Positions 60,230 through 64,000 of a stretch of 64,000 nt of DNA are shown here, one piece after another; the stretch's first letter is position 1; each line of letters begins with the position of its first letter. The notes beneath the pieces were generated by a model. The model saw only the letters and a program-made list of their open reading frames with translations, did not search any database and had not been told where the DNA came from. The stretch spans positions 62,001 to 126,000 of the forward strand of contig JAXMDZ010000004.1 of the NCBI GenBank assembly GCA_046348585.1. The letters run 5' to 3'. Source of the stretch: JADZAI01 sp046348585. Lineage in GTDB: Bacteria > Pseudomonadota > Alphaproteobacteria > Micropepsales > Micropepsaceae. The position numbers were made by a program, and so were the translations under genes.

Positions 60230-61579
60230 ATGCGTTATCTTCCCCTCACCCCCGACGAACGGCGGCAGATGCTGGCCGCCATCGGCGCGCGCTCGATCGA
60301 CGACCTCTTCGTCGACGTGCCCGAGGCCGCGCGCCTCGCCGGGCCCGTCGATCTGCCGCGCTTCATGGGCGAGATGGAGGTCGACCGCGACCTGGCGAAG
60401 CTCGCGGCGATGAACGTGCCGGCTTCCTCCGTGCCGTTCTTCGTCGGCGCGGGCGCCTACAAGCACCACGTTCCGGCGAGCGTCGATCACATCATCCAGC
60501 GTTCGGAGTTCCTCACCTCCTACACGCCCTATCAGCCCGAGATCGCGCAGGGCACGCTGCAATATCTCTTCGAGTTCCAGACCCAGGTCGCCGCGATCCT
60601 CGGCATGGAGGTCGCCAACGCCTCGATGTATGACGGCTCGACCGGGGCGGGCGAGGCCGTGCTGATGGCCCACCGCGTCACGAAGCGGTCGAAGGCTGTC
60701 GTCTCCGGCCGCCTGCACCCGCACTACGCTGAAGTGATCGAGACCGTCTGCGGTCCGGCAGGGGCCGGCATGACCGTCGACCGCGCGCCGGTTCACCCGA
60801 CGGCCGCCGAAGACCTCGCCGCCCGCATCGACGCCGACACCGCCTGCGTCGTCGTCCAGAACCCGGACGTCTTCGGCAACCTCATCGACCTGAAACCCAT
60901 TGCCGAGGCCGCCCACGCCAAGGGCGCGCTGCTGATCGCGGTGGTGACGGAGGCCGTCTCGCTCGGCCTCGTCACGCCGCCCGGCCATATGGGCGCCGAC
61001 ATCGTGGTCGCCGAGGGCCAGTCGATCGGCGTCGGCCTCCAGTTCGGCGGGCCTTATGTCGGCCTCTTCGCGACGCGCGAGAAGTACATGCGCCAGATGC
61101 CGGGCCGCCTCTGCGGCCAGACGGTCGATGGCCAGGGGCGGCGCGGCTACGTGCTGACCCTCTCCACCCGCGAGCAGCATATCCGCCGCGAGAAGGCGAC
61201 CTCGAACATCTGCACCAATTCCGGCCTGATGAGCCTCGCCTTCACGATCCACATGACGCTGCTGGGCGAGCACGGCTTCCAGCGCCTCGCGCGGCTGAAC
61301 CACGAGGCGGCCTGCGATCTCGCCGACCTGCTCGCCGCGGTGCCCGGCGTCGAGGTGCTGACGAAGACCTATTTCAACGAGTTCACGCTGAAGCTGCCCA
61401 GGCCCGCCGCGGGCGTGGTGAGCGCGCTGGCGGCGAAGGGCGTGCTCGGCGGCGTCCCCGCTTCGCGTCTCTATCCGGGCGCGGACGTGGCGAACCTTCT
61501 CATCGTCGCCGCCACCGAAGTGAACACCCCCGCCTGCCGCGCCGCCTTCGCCGCCGCGCTGACCGAGGTTATGGCATGA
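60230..61579 (+). CDS. gcvPA: Glycine dehydrogenase (decarboxylating) subunit 1
   Basis: A 449-residue N-terminal half of the split P protein, which with GcvPB decarboxylates glycine. It starts MRYLPLTPDERRQMLAAIGA. Conserved parts are FVGAGAYKHHVPASVDHIIQRSEFLTSYTPYQPEIAQGTLQ and YDGSTGAGEAVLMAHRVT. It overlaps gcvPB by four bases. Confidence 0.97.
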   Translation: MRYLPLTPDERRQMLAAIGARSIDDLFVDVPEAARLAGPVDLPRFMGEMEVDRDLAKLAAMNVPASSVPFFVGAGAYKHHVPASVDHIIQRSEFLTSYTPYQPEIAQGTLQYLFEFQTQVAAILGMEVANASMYDGSTGAGEAVLMAHRVTKRSKAVVSGRLHPHYAEVIETVCGPAGAGMTVDRAPVHPTAAEDLAARIDADTACVVVQNPDVFGNLIDLKPIAEAAHAKGALLIAVVTEAVSLGLVTPPGHMGADIVVAEGQSIGVGLQFGGPYVGLFATREKYMRQMPGRLCGQTVDGQGRRGYVLTLSTREQHIRREKATSNICTNSGLMSLAFTIHMTLLGEHGFQRLARLNHEAACDLADLLAAVPGVEVLTKTYFNEFTLKLPRPAAGVVSALAAKGVLGGVPASRLYPGADVANLLIVAATEVNTPACRAAFAAALTEVMA

Positions 61580-63156
61580 GCATGAACAATCAGGGCCGTC
61601 CGACCCACACCGTCGCGAGCGGCGGCGAGAGCATCGTCACCTATACCGGCCACCGCGCGCTGGTGCAGGAAGAAGGGCTGATCTTCGATCGCGGCCGCTC
61701 CGGCAAATGGGGCGTCGATCTGCCCGCGCCCAAAGGCGGCGCGGATCGCCTCGGCGGTCTCGCCCGGGCCGGCGAGATCGGCCTGCCGGACCTGTCCGAG
61801 CCCGAGACGGTCCGCCATTTCGTCCGCCTCAGTCAGAAGAACTATTCCATCGACACCGGCCTCTTTCCGCTCGGCTCGTGCACGATGAAGCACAACCCGC
61901 GCCTCAACGAGAAGGTCGCGCGCTTCCCCGGCTTCGGCGACATCCATCCGCTCCAGCCGCAGGAAACGGTGCAGGGCGCCTTCGCGCTGATCGACCGCCT
62001 GATGCACTGGCTGACGACCCTGACCGGCATGCCGGCCGTCGCCATGTCGCCGAAAGCGGGCGCGCATGGAGAACTGTGCGGCCTCATGGCGATCAAGGCG
62101 GCGATCGAGGCGCGCGGCGAGACGCGGCGGCGCATCCTGGTGCCCGAATCCGCGCACGGCACCAACCCGGCGACCGCCGCGCTCATCGGCTTCACCGTCG
62201 ATACCGTCCCCGCGACGGCGCGCGGCCGCGTCGATCTCGCTGCGCTGAAGGCGAAGCTCGGCCCTGACGTGGCGGCGGTGATGGTGACCAATCCCAATAC
62301 CTGCGGCCTCTTCGAGGACGAGGTGCGCGAGATCGCCGACGCGATCCACGGGGCGGGCGGCTATTTCTATTGCGACGGGGCCAACTACAACGCCATCGTC
62401 GGCCGCGTGCGGCCGGGCGATCTCGGCGTCGACGCCATGCACATCAACCTGCACAAGACCTTCTCCACCCCGCATGGCGGCGGCGGACCGGGGGCCGGCC
62501 CGGTCGTCTTCTCGGCGGCGCTCGCGCCCTTCGTGCCGCTGCCCTATGTGGTCGCGGACGGCGCGGGCTTCCGCAATGTGGAGCACGCGGGCGAGGCGGC
62601 GGGCGCGACGCCCTTCGGACGCATGACCGCCTTCCACGGCCAGATGGGCATGTTCACGCGGGCCATGGCCTACATGATGAGCCACGGGGCCGATGGTCTG
62701 CGCCAGGTGGCGGAGGACGCGGTGCTGAACGCGAACTACCTCCTCGCCGGCCTCAAGGACGTGATGTCCGCGCCGTTCGGCGATACCGGTCCCTGCATGC
62801 ACGAGGCCCTGTTCGACGACGAGTTCCTCAAAGGGACGGGCGTCACCACGCTCGACTTCGCCAAGGCGCTGATCGACGAGGGCTACCACCCGATGACGGT
62901 CTATTTCCCGCTCGTCGTCCACGGCGCGATGTTGATCGAGCCGACCGAGACGGAGTCGAAGGAAACGCTCGACCGCTTCATCTATGCGCTGCGCAGCCTC
63001 GCGCTGGAGGCGAAGGCGGGGAACAAGGACGGCGCGACCGACCGCTTCGCCGGCGCGCCCTATCTCAGCCCGCGCTCCCGCCTCGACGAAACCGCCGCGG
63101 CCCGCAAGCCGGTGCTGAAGTGGACGCCCCCGGCCCCGGCGCAGGCGGCGGAGTAA
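61576..63156 (+). CDS. gcvPB: Glycine dehydrogenase (decarboxylating) subunit 2
   Basis: A 526-residue PLP-binding half of the split P protein. The cofactor Lys is in HINLHKTFSTPHGGGGPGAGP. Other motifs are LFPLGSCTMKHNPRLNE, ESAHGTNPATAA and YDGANYNAI-like CDGANYNAI. It ends the gcv operon. The order T-H-PA-PB lies wholly within the window. Confidence 0.97.
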   Translation: MSMNNQGRPTHTVASGGESIVTYTGHRALVQEEGLIFDRGRSGKWGVDLPAPKGGADRLGGLARAGEIGLPDLSEPETVRHFVRLSQKNYSIDTGLFPLGSCTMKHNPRLNEKVARFPGFGDIHPLQPQETVQGAFALIDRLMHWLTTLTGMPAVAMSPKAGAHGELCGLMAIKAAIEARGETRRRILVPESAHGTNPATAALIGFTVDTVPATARGRVDLAALKAKLGPDVAAVMVTNPNTCGLFEDEVREIADAIHGAGGYFYCDGANYNAIVGRVRPGDLGVDAMHINLHKTFSTPHGGGGPGAGPVVFSAALAPFVPLPYVVADGAGFRNVEHAGEAAGATPFGRMTAFHGQMGMFTRAMAYMMSHGADGLRQVAEDAVLNANYLLAGLKDVMSAPFGDTGPCMHEALFDDEFLKGTGVTTLDFAKALIDEGYHPMTVYFPLVVHGAMLIEPTETESKETLDRFIYALRSLALEAKAGNKDGATDRFAGAPYLSPRSRLDETAAARKPVLKWTPPAPAQAAE

Positions 63157-63169
63157 CGCACGCCTTCTT

Positions 63170-63207
63170 CCTCCCCCGCTCGCGGGGGAGGGGGACCGCG
63201 AAGCGGT
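63170..63207. repeat. GC-rich palindromic intergenic element
   Basis: CCTCCCCCGC (63170-63179) faces GCGGGGGAGG (63182-63191), followed by ACCGC-GA-AGCGGT-like symmetry (63195-63207) and GGAGGGGGC. Similar palindromes of this composition recur between genes in many Alphaproteobacteria. Only one copy is seen here. It may act as a transcript end for gcvPB and the convergent gene. Confidence 0.6.
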
Positions 63208-63233
63208 GGAGGGGGCGGATGCAGCGCTCAGAC

Positions 63234-64000
63234 CTATAGCGCCTGTCGAACATCTTCGACCGAGATCTTTGTCCAACGGCCATCACCGACGACATGCAGC
63301 GTGTCGCCGCGACCCTGAATGAGGGACGCCCCGCCGGAGGGTAGATCGAACTCTATTTCGCCGATCAGCGCGCTATCGTTCGTCTCTTCGCTCAGGCGGA
63401 CTAACGCGAGTCGGTTATGTTCCGGCCGATAGCCGCCAGCTATCAAAACGTGGTGGCCATCGACGGCCAGTGCGCGGGCGCTGGAAACCTCATTCTTCCA
63501 GATGCGAACCTGGCCATTGTCGATCTTGAGGATCGGAAAATCGGTAAAGGTGCAGGCCCAGGCGACGTTTCCGTCCAGTGTCAATGCTTCGCAATCCGCT
63601 ATCAGAACTTCGCCGGCCGGATCGTTAAAGCCCCAAAGCAACTGCCCTTCCGAATCGAACCGCGCAATGCCGCTCGATCCGACCGGCCACTGTCCGTCAG
63701 GGGTTTGACCGCCAAAGACACCCTCGTCGAAGTATCCAACCCAAACCGTGCCGTCCGGTGCGCAACGGATTCGCTCGATTCCGTCACCGGCATGGAATTC
63801 GCCGGCCGGCCTCCCATCGGGCCTGTAGAAACGGGCGTTGCGGGTTTCCGGATCGGAACGCGGCTCCACAACGAGCCATCGTCCGTCGGCCGAGCGATCC
63901 ATCGCCGGGAATAAGCCATGCTTGGGGAGATCGATCGCCCCGCTTTCGGAAACACCGTCGAAGGCAGAGATCTGACGCCGATGGTCGGGGTTCGGCCAGC
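63234..64000 (-). CDS. Propeller-like protein (partial, start outside window)
   Basis: At least 255 residues, with the reading frame open to the right edge, so the N-terminus is missing. An internal ATG at 63902 could be mistaken for the start, but the preceding codons (ISAFDGVSESGAIDLPKHGLFPAM) continue the same frame. The sequence consists of repeated beta-strand units with WD/NHL-like features (PDGRPAGEFHAG, APDGTVWVGYFDEG, DGNVAWACTFTDFPILKIDNGQ, VDGHHVLIAGGYRP). It is probably a beta-propeller. Codon use is less GC-biased than its neighbours. Function unknown. Confidence 0.65.
   Translation of the reverse strand, partial: WPNPDHRRQISAFDGVSESGAIDLPKHGLFPAMDRSADGRWLVVEPRSDPETRNARFYRPDGRPAGEFHAGDGIERIRCAPDGTVWVGYFDEGVFGGQTPDGQWPVGSSGIARFDSEGQLLWGFNDPAGEVLIADCEALTLDGNVAWACTFTDFPILKIDNGQVRIWKNEVSSARALAVDGHHVLIAGGYRPEHNRLALVRLSEETNDSALIGEIEFDLPSGGASLIQGRGDTLHVVGDGRWTKISVEDVRQAL

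Overview
The window is about 64 kb of GC-rich alphaproteobacterial chromosome. The placement rests on cell-cycle and lineage-typical genes (a TrcR/DUF1013 protein, an RcdA/DUF1465 protein, DUF1192, DUF4164 next to zapA), on a tRNA-His that lacks the extra 5' G and carries A73 (a feature of part of the Alphaproteobacteria), and on the zapA / 6S RNA / 5-formyl-THF cyclo-ligase neighbourhood. A member of the Caulobacterales/Hyphomonadales/Parvularculales group fits best, but the genus cannot be read from the sequence. Almost all of it is housekeeping chromosome. I see no phage, transposase, CRISPR array or rRNA operon.

Layout. 1-6.1 kb: ferric-iron ABC transporter genes (fbpB end, fbpA), an AsmA-like protein, a PAS sensor kinase and tRNA-His. 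6.1-10.5 kb: a papain-like protein with a peptidoglycan-binding domain, then a copper-resistance operon (His-rich small protein, CopA, CopB, cupredoxin) headed by a CsoR-type inverted repeat. 10.5-18.3 kb: dps, an MFS transporter, trcR, a quinone oxidoreductase, DUF1192, a candidate small RNA with two anti-Shine-Dalgarno motifs, rcdA, rpmE, ogt, an ABC exporter and a 56-residue membrane protein. 18.4-28.1 kb (minus strand): a MotA/MotB-like pair, suhB, a Sel1 protein, thiE and a carbon-metabolism run (tkt-gap-pgk-fba). 28.3-34.3 kb: DUF4164-zapA, an inserted redox module (wrbA-doxX-pirin with a divergent lysR), 6S RNA, ygfA, ymdB and a DUF2461 gene. 34.4-41.3 kb: the relic of an autotransporter, an intact glycine-rich autotransporter, an FAD dehydrogenase, YebC and a PKMT-like methyltransferase. 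41.3-49.8 kb: ruvCAB, ybgC, two secreted proteins of unknown role and tolQRAB-pal. 49.8-58.3 kb: secA, a second papain-like/peptidoglycan-binding protein, argJ with a histone-H1-like tail, a degenerate GIY-YIG-like protein, an ECF42 sigma factor with its YCII partner, and an acyl-CoA dehydrogenase. 58.3-63.2 kb: a tandem glycine riboswitch controlling gcvT-gcvH-gcvPA-gcvPB. The window ends inside a propeller-like gene.

Two essential genes, tolA and secA, are each broken by what looks like one missing base. Because both sit in otherwise perfect genes, I read these as probable sequence errors, which warns that other short disruptions may also be artefacts. The points I find most worth following are the candidate small RNA at 14.4 kb, the two paralogous cysteine-peptidase-like proteins without signal peptides, the CsoR-like copper operator, the 6S RNA with two competing 3' partners for its 5' strand, and the autotransporter/relic/methyltransferase neighbourhood.
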